Shown: piece after piece, positions 25,143 through 33,154 of the stretch
Layout: each line of letters begins with the position of its first letter
Numbering within the stretch: position 1 is the first letter of the stretch
Assembly (NCBI GenBank): GCA_947258375.1
Contig: CAMYIJ010000013.1
Span: 70,171-134,170, forward strand
Source of the DNA: an uncultured Acidimicrobiaceae bacterium
Lineage (GTDB): Bacteria > Actinomycetota > Acidimicrobiia > Spongiisociales > UBA5794
Reading direction: 5' to 3'
Length of the DNA: 64,000 nucleotides
The notes under the pieces: model-generated
The model's database searches: none
Told to the model about the DNA's origin: nothing
The model's input: the letters and a program-made list of their open reading frames with translations, nothing else
Position numbers and translations under genes: made by a program

Positions 25143-26202
25143 TCACTCGCCGTGCCACATTCTGACCACACCCGCTTCGTCGAGCTCGGCCACCCGCTCC
25201 GGCGTGTAGTCGAGTCGCGTCGTCAGGACCTCGAGGGTGTGCTCGCCGAGCATCGGAGCATGACGGTTGGGGAACTCCCAGCCGCTCAGCTTCATCGGGC
25301 TCGGCTGGTAGTGAACGTCGCCGAGCGTAGGGTGGTCGTAGCTGCGCACCATCTTCCGGTCCGCCAGCTGCGGATCGGCAAACAGAGTCTCGAAGGTGTT
25401 CACCGGAGCGGATGGAATGTCGAACTCGTCGAGGATCGCGATCCACTCCGCCTGGGTCTTCTTGCGGAACGCCTCCTCCAGCTGGGGTACCACCCAGTCG
25501 CGGTTGGCCAGCCGGGCGGCGTTGTTGGCCGTGCGGGCATCGTCCTTGAGGTCGTCCCGCCCGATCGCATCGCACAGGTTGATCCAGAACTTCTCGTCAG
25601 TCGAGCATGGCCACATCGGCGTGCCTCCCCCCGCCGTGCAACTCCCGCCCTACGAGAGCCGCCAGGATCGAGATACAGGCGTAGACGCCGCCGGACATGT
25701 CGGCCAGGGGGACACCGGCACGCGCCGGGGACCCGTCGGGATCCCCGGTGATCGACATGTGCCCGCTGTAGGCCTGGATCACCAGGTCGAACGCGGCCTT
25801 GTCCTTGAGGGGCCCGGTCTCCCCGAACCCCGTGACGCTGACGGTGATGATCTGGGGATTGACCGTCTTCAAGGTGTCGTGGTCGATGCCGAGCCGGGCA
25901 AGCACGCCGGGCCGGAAGTTGTCGACGACGACATCGGCCTCGGCCACCAGCCGATAGAGGATGTCGAGGCCTTCCTCCGTTTTCAGGTCGAGCACGATGC
26001 TCTTCTTGCCGCGGTTCATGAACAGGTGGATCGTGCTGTGATCGCGGTAGGGGGCGATGTTGGCGTTGCGGGCCGTGTCGCCGCTATGCGGTTCGATCTT
26101 GATGATCTCGGCACCCAGGTCGGCAAGTATCACACCGCCGAAATTGCCCGCAATCACGCCGCCCAGTTCGAGGATGGTGATCCCCTCGAGCATCGCGCCC
26201 AC
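25143..26202 (-). pseudogene. CaiB/BaiF CoA-transferase broken by an internal deletion
   Basis: The N-terminal half (ELGGVIAGNFGGVILADLG start, GAEIIKIEP, MNRGKKSIVLDLK) runs to AMLD and then meets TGA at 25597-25599. The C-terminal part (DEKFWINLCDAIGR onward to LGEHTLEVL) continues in another frame from about 25616. Compared with the intact paralogue at 7846, about 48 residues between AMLD and the NDAQF-equivalent position are absent. The simplest event is one deletion of about 145 bp that also shifted the frame. The start is placed at the GTG with a GGGGGAT ribosome site; an ATG three codons later is possible. An assembly error is the alternative explanation. Confidence 0.8.
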
Positions 26203-26206
26203 GGGC

Positions 26207-27304
26207 TCAGATCCCCCAGGAGATGGGCACGACATCGCCGCTGTTCGCCGAGGTGTCGACGGCGCGCGATACGACGAGAACGTCGAATCCCTCCCGGCCC
26301 GTGGCCAGGATCGGGTCCTGGCGGTTCTGACCGACGCTGTTGATGAAGGCGTGGGTCTCCTCCTGCATGGCTCCGAAGTGCTCGCCGAGGGCCCAATCTC
26401 CGGGCATATATGAGCCGAGCAGCGCAACGTTCATCGAGACGTCCGGCGTGTATGGCGCCGGCACCTCTTTGTGCGAGGCCATCATCACATCGCGGTGGTC
26501 GTCCTTGACGCTGACAACGCCGTTGCGGCCAAAGACCTCGAAGTCCATCGTCGCCACGTTCGCCGGCCAGAACACCGGCAGCTCCCAGCTGACACCGAGG
26601 TTGGCGACCATGTCGTCGTCGAACTTGAGGACGCACCAGGTCGAGTCGAGCGCCCCGTACTCCTCGTGGATGATGCCCTTGGCCCCGGCGGCGTAGGCCG
26701 ACGTCGGTTTGCGGCCGTCGAGATACCAGATGAGCAGGTCGAACAGATAGGTCATGGTGTTGATCGACGGGGTAGTCGTGCCCGCCCGCGAAATCACAGA
26801 CCGCGCAACCGCCTGCGTCAGATATATCGTCGCCTTGGCGCTGGTGACATCCCCGATGTATCCCTGCTTGATGTGCTCCTTGATCGCCAGGTAGCGGCGC
26901 CGAAACCTCTGGGTGAATCCGGTGTAGACGTAGACCCCGTATTCCTCAGCCGCCGCCAACAGCTTCTCGCCTTCACTCGGCAGGATCGTGAAGGGCTTTT
27001 CGATCAGGAGGTGCTTGCCCGCCTGAATCGCCATCATGGCCGGCTCGTAGTGGCTGTCCTCGGTGGAGGCGACGATCACACAGTCCACATCGTCGCGCTG
27101 AATGACCTCGGCCGGGTCGGTCGACCAGGCATCGGCGCCGCAGGCGTCCGCCAGGTGTTTCGCCTTGTCCTCGACGATGTCGCATACCGCGAGGAACCTC
27201 ACGGACGGGTGGCGGTGGGCGATCTGGGCTCGCAGCGTGCCGATGGACCCGGCGCCGATCACTGCCAGACCAACTCCACCGTCGATGTACCTGCTTCGGC
27301 TCAT
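26207..27304 (-). CDS. Gfo/Idh/MocA family oxidoreductase
   Basis: A 365-residue NAD(P)-dependent oxidoreductase with GAGSIG at about residues 17-22, LIEKP and a C-terminal KDDHRDVMMA segment. That segment aligns with DTHRD in the two copies at the left edge. It shares with them the RFRRRYLAIKEHIKQG-type helix (RFRRRFLGVKERLRQG in the gene at 1384). It stands in the middle of a minus operon with CoA-active enzymes, only 4 bp before the broken CoA-transferase. A role on a carbohydrate-like or hydroxy-acid intermediate is plausible, but the substrate is unknown. Confidence 0.9.
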   Translation of the reverse strand: MSRSRYIDGGVGLAVIGAGSIGTLRAQIAHRHPSVRFLAVCDIVEDKAKHLADACGADAWSTDPAEVIQRDDVDCVIVASTEDSHYEPAMMAIQAGKHLLIEKPFTILPSEGEKLLAAAEEYGVYVYTGFTQRFRRRYLAIKEHIKQGYIGDVTSAKATIYLTQAVARSVISRAGTTTPSINTMTYLFDLLIWYLDGRKPTSAYAAGAKGIIHEEYGALDSTWCVLKFDDDMVANLGVSWELPVFWPANVATMDFEVFGRNGVVSVKDDHRDVMMASHKEVPAPYTPDVSMNVALLGSYMPGDWALGEHFGAMQEETHAFINSVGQNRQDPILATGREGFDVLVVSRAVDTSANSGDVVPISWGI

Positions 27305-27325
27305 AGCCTGCTCCTCCTATCGCGC

Positions 27326-28228
27326 TTACTGGCCCTGTGCCGAGCGCTGCGCGGCGCTCTCGGCGAGTTCGGCTCTGGCGATCACCTCGCGAGCGACCCG
27401 CGCCACCGCGTAGTCGACCATCTTCCCGTCGACGTCAATCGACGCCGAGCCGGCTTCCAGGGCCTTGTCGAACTCCTCGATGATGCGCCGGTGGTGGGCC
27501 ACCTCTTCGGCAGACGGGGTGAACACGTCGTTGATGACTGCCACCTGTGCGGGATGGATCGCCACCTTGCCGACGTAGCCGAGGCGGCGTGCCAGCTCGC
27601 TTTCCACCCGAAGAGCTTCGAGATTGCGGAAGTCCATGAAGACGGCCTCCATCGGATGCGGGATGCCGGCGGCCCGCGAATCCATCAGCACCTTGGATCG
27701 GGAATACATGAGCCCCGTGCCCTCCGGGGTCCACTCGACACCGAGGTCGGCCACCAGATCGCCCTGCTCTCCGCCGCCGAACATCATGCACTCGACGCGG
27801 CTGCTGGCACGAGCCATGTCGTATGTGTGGCGTACTCCGAGGCCGCTCTCGATGAGCGGAATGATCCCGATTGATCCGGGTTCGTGGCCGTACGCCATCT
27901 CGAGCACACGAAGCGCCCCATCGAGCTCACGCACCAGTTCGGCATGCTCGATCTTCGGGATCATCACGCCGGCGAGGCCGGCCGTCCCGACCGCTACAAC
28001 GTCGTCCCACATCAGATCGGTCTCCGGCCCGTTGGTGCGCACGTAGAGCGGGACCGCCGAGTCGGGAAGGTCGGCCAAACCGGCCCGGGCGGTCGCCTTC
28101 TCGTCGGCCGCGACCGCGTCCTCGAGGTCGATGATCACGGCGTCGGTGCCGGATCGGATAGCCTTCTCGATCAGGTCCCTGCGATGACCCGGAGTGAACA
28201 GCATCGAACGTACAGGTTGCATGGTCAT
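27326..28228 (-). CDS. CoA-ester lyase (HpcH/HpaI, citrate lyase beta-like)
   Basis: A 300-residue TIM-barrel lyase of the citrate lyase beta / malyl-CoA lyase family, which cleaves or forms C-C bonds in beta-hydroxyacyl-CoAs using Mg. The N-terminus RSMLFTPGHR, the VIIDLEDAV metal/CoA segment, LYVRTNGPETD and KVAIHPAQV are diagnostic. The ATG overlaps the cyclase stop (ATGA). Typical products are acetyl-CoA or propionyl-CoA plus an oxoacid. Together with the downstream synthetase and the divergent acyl-CoA dehydrogenase and MaoC genes, it would provide the cleavage step of a beta-oxidation-like path. Confidence 0.92.
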   Translation of the reverse strand: MTMQPVRSMLFTPGHRRDLIEKAIRSGTDAVIIDLEDAVAADEKATARAGLADLPDSAVPLYVRTNGPETDLMWDDVVAVGTAGLAGVMIPKIEHAELVRELDGALRVLEMAYGHEPGSIGIIPLIESGLGVRHTYDMARASSRVECMMFGGGEQGDLVADLGVEWTPEGTGLMYSRSKVLMDSRAAGIPHPMEAVFMDFRNLEALRVESELARRLGYVGKVAIHPAQVAVINDVFTPSAEEVAHHRRIIEEFDKALEAGSASIDVDGKMVDYAVARVAREVIARAELAESAAQRSAQGQ

Positions 28229-29193
28229 TTCACCGCCATCGGGTTGAGGGGGCTTCCGACGGCACCGGTGAAGGGCAGCGGAGGCCCGGCATACATGAAT
28301 TCGTAGACCCCGTCGGCGGCGCAGTCGTCCGCCAGCGGATCGAGGTCGAAGATCTCTCCCATCCAGAGGCCCATATACACGATGAGCACGATGTGCAGCG
28401 GCTGATTCACGTCGGGAGTTTCGTTGGGGCGGACCTCGAAGCCCCACGTATCCGAGGCGATCGCGGCAATCTCCCGCTCGGCGATCCACGCTGCGCAGTC
28501 CAACCCGGGCCCTGCCGCATCGCCGCCTGCGTAGTCACCCCAGTCGCCTCGGGCCCGCACCTGCGTCATCGCCCCGGTGCGGATGAAGACGTGATCGCCG
28601 ACCCCAACCTCCACGTTTCCCATCGCGGCGGCCGAGTCGAGGTCGGCCGGTGTGATCACATATCCCTGATCGAGCCAGTCGACTCCCCTGGCTCGGGCGA
28701 TGTCGAGAAGAACCCCCCGTCCCACCATCGCGTCCGCCGCCTGGGTGACGTCGTTGCGCATCGCCCCCTTGCTCGATACCTGGTCGGCTGAGTACCCGTT
28801 GTAGATCTTGTCGCCGTATACGGCATGGCCGAGCGCATCCCACTGAGTGCCGCTCTGGAGGGGCATGATGATGATGTCGTCCGTACCCCTGAAGTGTTTG
28901 TCGACGCCGCCGTAGAAGTCGCGGACGGAGGTGCCGGCAATGACGTCCGCCCCGTCGCGAATCATCAAATGGATCGGGTTGAATCGGCCGAGGCCGCCGG
29001 TCTGGGGCCCGGCGGAGTCGAAGGGAAGGGCCATCGAAATCGTCTTGCCGGCCCTGACGAGCTTGGCGGCGGCCACTACATGATCCGACGTGACGTGATT
29101 CAACGTGCCCCTCTCATCATCGGGGCCCCATCGGCCCCAGTTGGAGAGTCGGTCACAAAGCTCACGGACGGTCTCAATGCTCGGCGTCGCCAT
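28225..29193 (-). CDS. cyclase family protein (kynurenine formamidase-like)
   Basis: A 322-residue metal-dependent hydrolase of the cyclase family. The metal motif is SGTQWDALGHAVY, corresponding to the usual HTGTHxDxPxH with Gln and Trp substituted in the first part, and GVLLDIARARG follows. Members hydrolyse amides, formyl groups or lactams (KynB, isatin hydrolase). This longer form (over 300 residues) is common in catabolic clusters. It is the first gene of the 29.2-22.1 kb operon and divergent from the acyl-CoA dehydrogenase gene. Opening a cyclic amide or ester before CoA activation is a reasonable, unproven role. Confidence 0.87.
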   Translation of the reverse strand: MATPSIETVRELCDRLSNWGRWGPDDERGTLNHVTSDHVVAAAKLVRAGKTISMALPFDSAGPQTGGLGRFNPIHLMIRDGADVIAGTSVRDFYGGVDKHFRGTDDIIIMPLQSGTQWDALGHAVYGDKIYNGYSADQVSSKGAMRNDVTQAADAMVGRGVLLDIARARGVDWLDQGYVITPADLDSAAAMGNVEVGVGDHVFIRTGAMTQVRARGDWGDYAGGDAAGPGLDCAAWIAEREIAAIASDTWGFEVRPNETPDVNQPLHIVLIVYMGLWMGEIFDLDPLADDCAADGVYEFMYAGPPLPFTGAVGSPLNPMAVK

Positions 29194-29259
29194 CGCGGGC
29201 TCCTCATCATCCGGGGTCGCCAGTCCTCAATATGCCGCCGCGCATCGCCCTTCAGGAGT

Positions 29260-29280
29260 CTGTCTCACCAATTGAGACAG
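29260..29280. promoter_or_regulatory. 8-5-8 palindromic operator between divergent operons
   Basis: CTGTCTCA and TGAGACAG are perfect 8-bp inverted arms separated by the five bases CCAAT, located in the 211-bp gap between the cyclase and acyl-CoA dehydrogenase operons. Size and symmetry suit a dimeric regulator (TetR, MarR or IclR type). No regulator gene sits beside it, so a distant regulator must be involved. Confidence 0.55.
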
Positions 29281-29404
29281 TGGCGCGACTGCGCTAGCGA
29301 GAATATGCTCTAGTCGGCGAGCCTGTCAAAGGGCTCGCGACGCCGGCGCTCGGATGGCGAGACGGCCGACGGTTCTTTCGGACAACCTGAAAGGGAGACC
29401 GGTA

Positions 29405-30547
29405 GTGGACGTCGACTTCACGCAAGAACAAACGATGTTCCGCGACATAGTGCGCGACTTCTGTGAACGCGAGATCACCCGTGAATACGTACGAGAGTGC
29501 GACCGGGAGCACCGCCCGCCGCGCGAGCTATACGACAAGCTCGGTGCGCAGGGCTGGCTCGGGATCAACATCCCCACCGGTTACGGCGGATCCGGGGGCG
29601 GCGCCGTTGAGGTTGCGATCCTGCTCGAGGAATTGGGCCGGGCGTTTCTGGATCTGTCCTTCTGGGTGTTCCGCGCCGTCACCTGGGGAGGCCTGACACT
29701 GGGCCGCGACGCCGCGGAGTCGGTCAAAGAGGAGTTCCTGCCCCAGATCGCCGATGGGTCGAAGACGGTCTGTTTTGCCCTCTCCGAACCGCAGGCCGGT
29801 TCCGACGCCGCCTCGATTGTGCTCTCGGCAGTTGAGGACGGTGATGACTACGTGCTCAACGGACAGAAGGTCTTCACCTCCGGCTTCAAGGCGAGCGACC
29901 TGGTAGTCGTCGCCACCCGCACCTCGTCGGAGGGCCGCAAGCACCACGGGATCACCAACTTCCTCGTCGACACCGACAGTCCGGGGATCAGCTACACGGG
30001 CATCGAAACACTGGGCCATTGGCCGCTGGGTACTGCCCAGGTCTTCTTCGACGACGTGCGAGTCCCCAAGGACCGAATGCTGGGAGAGCTTCACGAGGGA
30101 TGGGCCGACCTCGGCGTGTATCTCAGATACGAGCGGCTCTGCCTGTCCGCCGCCCGCACCGGAGCGGCAAAGGCGGCCCTCGCCGACTCGATCGAGTACT
30201 CCCACCAGCGTGAGCAGTTCGACCGTCCGATCGCCAAGTTCCAGGCGGTCGCCCACCGCCTGGCGGACATGCAGGTGCTGACCGAGATCTCCGAGATGTT
30301 GGTCTACCGCTACGCATCCCGGCTCGACCGGGACATCGCCACGGTCCGCGACGCCGCCATCTTGAAGCTCTACGCCTGCGACGCATACAAACAGGTCGCC
30401 GACATGGGCCTGCAGGTTCTGGGCGGCTACGGCTACACGATGGAGTACGACCTGCAGCGCCACTATCGAGAATCTCGTCTCGGGGTAATCGGCGCCGGAA
30501 CATCGGACATCCAACGCAACATCATCGCCAAGACAATGGGGCTGTAG
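29405..30547 (+). CDS. acyl-CoA dehydrogenase
   Basis: A 380-residue FAD-dependent dehydrogenase that introduces an alpha,beta double bond in an acyl-CoA. The three ACAD domains are visible: an N-terminal helical part (FTQEQTMFRDIVRDF), the beta domain with CFALSEPQAGSD, and the C-terminal bundle with QVLGGYGYTMEYDLQRHYRE. In that last motif the position of the catalytic Glu in many short-chain members is occupied by a Glu in MEYD. The GTG start follows GGGAG. It leads a four-gene operon with two MaoC-like hydratases and a ThDP enzyme, so dehydrogenation, hydration and C-C cleavage can follow each other. Confidence 0.93.
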   Translation: MDVDFTQEQTMFRDIVRDFCEREITREYVRECDREHRPPRELYDKLGAQGWLGINIPTGYGGSGGGAVEVAILLEELGRAFLDLSFWVFRAVTWGGLTLGRDAAESVKEEFLPQIADGSKTVCFALSEPQAGSDAASIVLSAVEDGDDYVLNGQKVFTSGFKASDLVVVATRTSSEGRKHHGITNFLVDTDSPGISYTGIETLGHWPLGTAQVFFDDVRVPKDRMLGELHEGWADLGVYLRYERLCLSAARTGAAKAALADSIEYSHQREQFDRPIAKFQAVAHRLADMQVLTEISEMLVYRYASRLDRDIATVRDAAILKLYACDAYKQVADMGLQVLGGYGYTMEYDLQRHYRESRLGVIGAGTSDIQRNIIAKTMGL

Positions 30548-30549
30548 AA

Positions 30550-31038
30550 ATGGGCTTGATAACCGACGGAGCCCGGGCCTGGGCGCAGCAGTCGTTTCCC
30601 GACTACGAGGTCGAAGTCGGACGCACCGACATCCAACGTTTTGCCCGCGCCATCGGAGAGACCGACCCGATCTACTACGACATCGCCGCGGCTCGCAGTG
30701 CCGGGCATCCCGATCTGGTCGCGCCGCCCTACTTCCCCTATGTGATTCGCAACCAAGCGGCCCACCTCGTCGACCGGGAGCGGCTGGCGCCCGACGGGTC
30801 GGCGCGCGGCGACGTACCACCGCTGCCCACCACGCGGGCCATGGCCGGTGAAACCGAGATAGAGCTCGGACCGCCGATTCACGCCGGCGACACGATCACC
30901 CTGGAGAAACGAATCATGGACCTGTACGAAAAGGAAGGCCGCTCCGGCACGCTGGTGTTCGTCAAAACCGAGTTCACGTTTCGCAATCAGGACGGTGACG
31001 CCGTGTTCACCGAACGCTTCACGAGGATCTACCGATGA
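30550..31038 (+). CDS. MaoC-like dehydratase, N-terminal-domain type
   Basis: A 162-residue hot-dog-fold protein of the MaoC_dehydrat_N / FAS1-DH type. It has AIGETDPIYYD near residue 36 and the LVAPPYFPYVI motif near residue 57, typical of the domain that pairs with a catalytic hot-dog subunit to hydrate enoyl-CoA. It starts 2 bp after the dehydrogenase stop and overlaps the next MaoC gene by 4 bp. The two probably form a heteromeric hydratase analogous to the HadAB-type pairs of actinobacteria. Confidence 0.85.
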   Translation: MGLITDGARAWAQQSFPDYEVEVGRTDIQRFARAIGETDPIYYDIAAARSAGHPDLVAPPYFPYVIRNQAAHLVDRERLAPDGSARGDVPPLPTTRAMAGETEIELGPPIHAGDTITLEKRIMDLYEKEGRSGTLVFVKTEFTFRNQDGDAVFTERFTRIYR

Positions 31039-31454
31039 GCGCCGCCGCCATCGCGGCCGGCACGGAAGTACCGATCGTCGAGCGCTCTCCCGAAGCCGTC
31101 GACCTCTTCATGTTCAGCGCCGCGGCGTGGTTGTTGCACCGCATCCACTACGACTTACCGTTCACGACCGAGCACGATGGTCATCCGGGACTGCTGATCC
31201 ACGGGCCACTGCAGGGCACCTACATGATCCAGTCGGTGCAATGGTGGCTGGGGCTGGATGCGCAGCTGCGCACCATCACCTATCGCCATTCGGCTCCGGC
31301 CTACCTCGGCGACCGGCTCGAGTGCGGAGGAACGGTCACGGAAGTAAACGGCGACGGATTCACGGCGGAACTGTGGGTCCGCAAGAGCGATGGCACGATC
31401 ACGACAAGCGGGATCGCGACGTTCGCCTGGTCCGCTGCGAACGGGAGGACTTGA
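31035..31454 (+). CDS. MaoC-like hydroxyacyl dehydratase subunit
   Basis: A 139-residue single hot-dog protein with FSAAAWLLHRIHYD followed by GLLIHGPLQGTYMI. This is the pattern found in mesaconyl-CoA hydratase-like and related acyl-CoA hydratases, where the His and Asp/Tyr of the first motif are catalytic. It overlaps the preceding MaoC gene by ATGA and is followed by the ThDP enzyme after 4 bp. Adding water to the enoyl-CoA made by the adjacent dehydrogenase is the expected role, as the catalytic half of a two-subunit enzyme. Confidence 0.83.
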   Translation: MSAAAIAAGTEVPIVERSPEAVDLFMFSAAAWLLHRIHYDLPFTTEHDGHPGLLIHGPLQGTYMIQSVQWWLGLDAQLRTITYRHSAPAYLGDRLECGGTVTEVNGDGFTAELWVRKSDGTITTSGIATFAWSAANGRT

Positions 31455-31458
31455 AGGC

Positions 31459-33138
31459 ATGAAGACGGGTGCAGAGGTACTGGCGCGGATGCTCGACGGC
31501 TACGGGGTGACACATGTCTTCCAGGTGCCGGCGGTCCTGCGGCGCACAATGGTCGAGATCGAACGGCTCACCGGAATCCACCGGGTGCGGCCCCACGGCG
31601 AGAAGTCGGCGGCATACATGGCCGACGGCTACGCCCGCGCCAGCGGCCGCCCCGGGATCTGTATGGCACAGGTAATCGGCGCCCTCAACCTGGCGGCCGG
31701 GCTTCGCGACGCACATCTGGCTCATTCGCCGGTGATCGCGATGACCGGCGGGCGCGACCCCGCCACCAAGTTCCGCAAGGTCTACCAGGAGGTCGATGAC
31801 GTCCCGGCCTTCGAACAGGTGACCAAGTGGAACGCCACGGTCGACTCCGTGGAACGGATTCCCGACATGGTGCGCCAGGCGTTCCGCGTCGCCACATCCG
31901 GCGCGCCCGGCCCCGTCCATCTCCAGTTCCGCGGCAACGAGGGTCAGGTCGATGCGGAAGAGGCCGCAATCAATGACCTGGTCGAGGTGGGCCACGCCAG
32001 AGTGCCGGCCTACCGCCCGATGCCGGCCGACTCCACCGGACTGGAGCGGGCCATGGAGCTGCTGGCGACGGCGGCGCGGCCGGTTCTGGTCGCCGGCGGT
32101 GGAGTGCGCGCCTCGAATGCCGCGGCCGCCCTCGTCGCGCTCGCCGAGAAGCTGCAGCTCCCGGTTGCCACCTCACTCAACGGCAAGGACTCAATCCCCG
32201 GTGCGCATCCGCTGGCCGCCGGCGTCGTGGGCACCTACTCACGAGCATCGGCCAACAAGACCGTGGCCGCCGCCGACCTCGTTTGTTTTGTGGGCACCGA
32301 GACCGGTGGCATGACCACCCACTTCTGGCAGGTTCCCCCACTCGGCACCCGGGCGATCCACATCGACATCGAGCCGCAATCGATCGGGCGCAACTATCCC
32401 CCGGAGGTTGCCGTTCAGGGCGACGCCCGCACCGTACTCGAGGCCATGGTCGCGCTCGAGGCTCCTCCGATCGACGGCGGTCGGGCGGCGTGGGTCGAAG
32501 CGGCCGGGGCTGCCGACGCCGAGTGGCGAGACGAGTACGCCGCTCTGATGCACTCGGAAGCAACCCCGATCCGTCCGGAGCGGATCTGTGCGGAGCTGTC
32601 CGAGTTCGTGCCCGACGACGGCATCGTGGTCGTCGATACCGGCCACGCCGGAATGTGGATGGGAGGCATGTACGACGTGCGGACTCCCAGTCAGAGCTAC
32701 ATCCGTTCTGCCGGGCACCTCGGGTGGGCCTTCCCGGCGTCTCTCGGAGCCAAGTGCGGCGCCCCCGGGCGCCCGGTCGTGTGTTTCACCGGCGATTCCG
32801 GGTTCTGGTACCACGTTGGGGAAATCGAAACCGCGGTCCGGTGGGCCCTCGACACGGTCACCGTCGTAAACAACAACTCGGGCGGCAACCAATCCAAACG
32901 CGGCTTCGACCGCGTCTACGGCGGCGTTCAGACCGAGAAGGGCGCCAAGGATCTGTGGCACTTCACAGACGTCAACTTTGCCGAGGTCGCGGAGAAGATC
33001 GGAGCCGTCGGCATCCGTGTCGAGAAGCCCGGCGACCTCCGCCCCGCTCTCGACCGGGCGCTCACAACAACCGGACCGGTCATCGTCGATGTCGTCACCG
33101 ACATCGACGCGCTGGCTCCGCTGGCAGTGACGGGCTGA
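31459..33138 (+). CDS. thiamine diphosphate-dependent enzyme (acetolactate synthase-like)
   Basis: A 559-residue three-domain ThDP enzyme. The Pyr domain carries the cofactor-activating Glu in HGEKSAAYMADGYAR, a central Rossmann-like domain follows, and the PP domain has GDSGFWYHVGEIE with the terminal NNN. The ATG is 4 bp after the MaoC gene, with a GAAGG site. Candidate reactions are decarboxylation of a 2-oxoacid or acyl-CoA, or acetoin/acetolactate-type ligation. The conserved segments do not let me choose among acetolactate synthase, oxalyl-CoA decarboxylase or sulfoacetaldehyde acetyltransferase. It converges, 16 bp apart, on another ThDP gene. Confidence 0.88.
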   Translation: MKTGAEVLARMLDGYGVTHVFQVPAVLRRTMVEIERLTGIHRVRPHGEKSAAYMADGYARASGRPGICMAQVIGALNLAAGLRDAHLAHSPVIAMTGGRDPATKFRKVYQEVDDVPAFEQVTKWNATVDSVERIPDMVRQAFRVATSGAPGPVHLQFRGNEGQVDAEEAAINDLVEVGHARVPAYRPMPADSTGLERAMELLATAARPVLVAGGGVRASNAAAALVALAEKLQLPVATSLNGKDSIPGAHPLAAGVVGTYSRASANKTVAAADLVCFVGTETGGMTTHFWQVPPLGTRAIHIDIEPQSIGRNYPPEVAVQGDARTVLEAMVALEAPPIDGGRAAWVEAAGAADAEWRDEYAALMHSEATPIRPERICAELSEFVPDDGIVVVDTGHAGMWMGGMYDVRTPSQSYIRSAGHLGWAFPASLGAKCGAPGRPVVCFTGDSGFWYHVGEIETAVRWALDTVTVVNNNSGGNQSKRGFDRVYGGVQTEKGAKDLWHFTDVNFAEVAEKIGAVGIRVEKPGDLRPALDRALTTTGPVIVDVVTDIDALAPLAVTG

Positions 33139-33154
33139 TCCCCCGGGACAAAGC

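Noticed and set aside
24167..25171. N-terminal extension fusing the acyl-CoA synthetase to upstream sequence
   Set aside because: The frame is open but overlaps the well-supported LLM gene entirely. The synthetase has its own ATG in an ATGA overlap and a family-typical N-terminus.
25143..25616. Separate short gene for the C-terminal CoA-transferase part
   Set aside because: It begins within the frame break, lacks a ribosome site and aligns only with the C-terminal half of the family. It is better treated as part of one pseudogene.
31459..33138. Sulfoacetaldehyde acetyltransferase (Xsc) for the sulfolactate module
   Set aside because: The fold and size fit, but the segments that I recall from Xsc around the Pyr-domain glutamate are not matched. 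It is kept as an unspecified ThDP enzyme.
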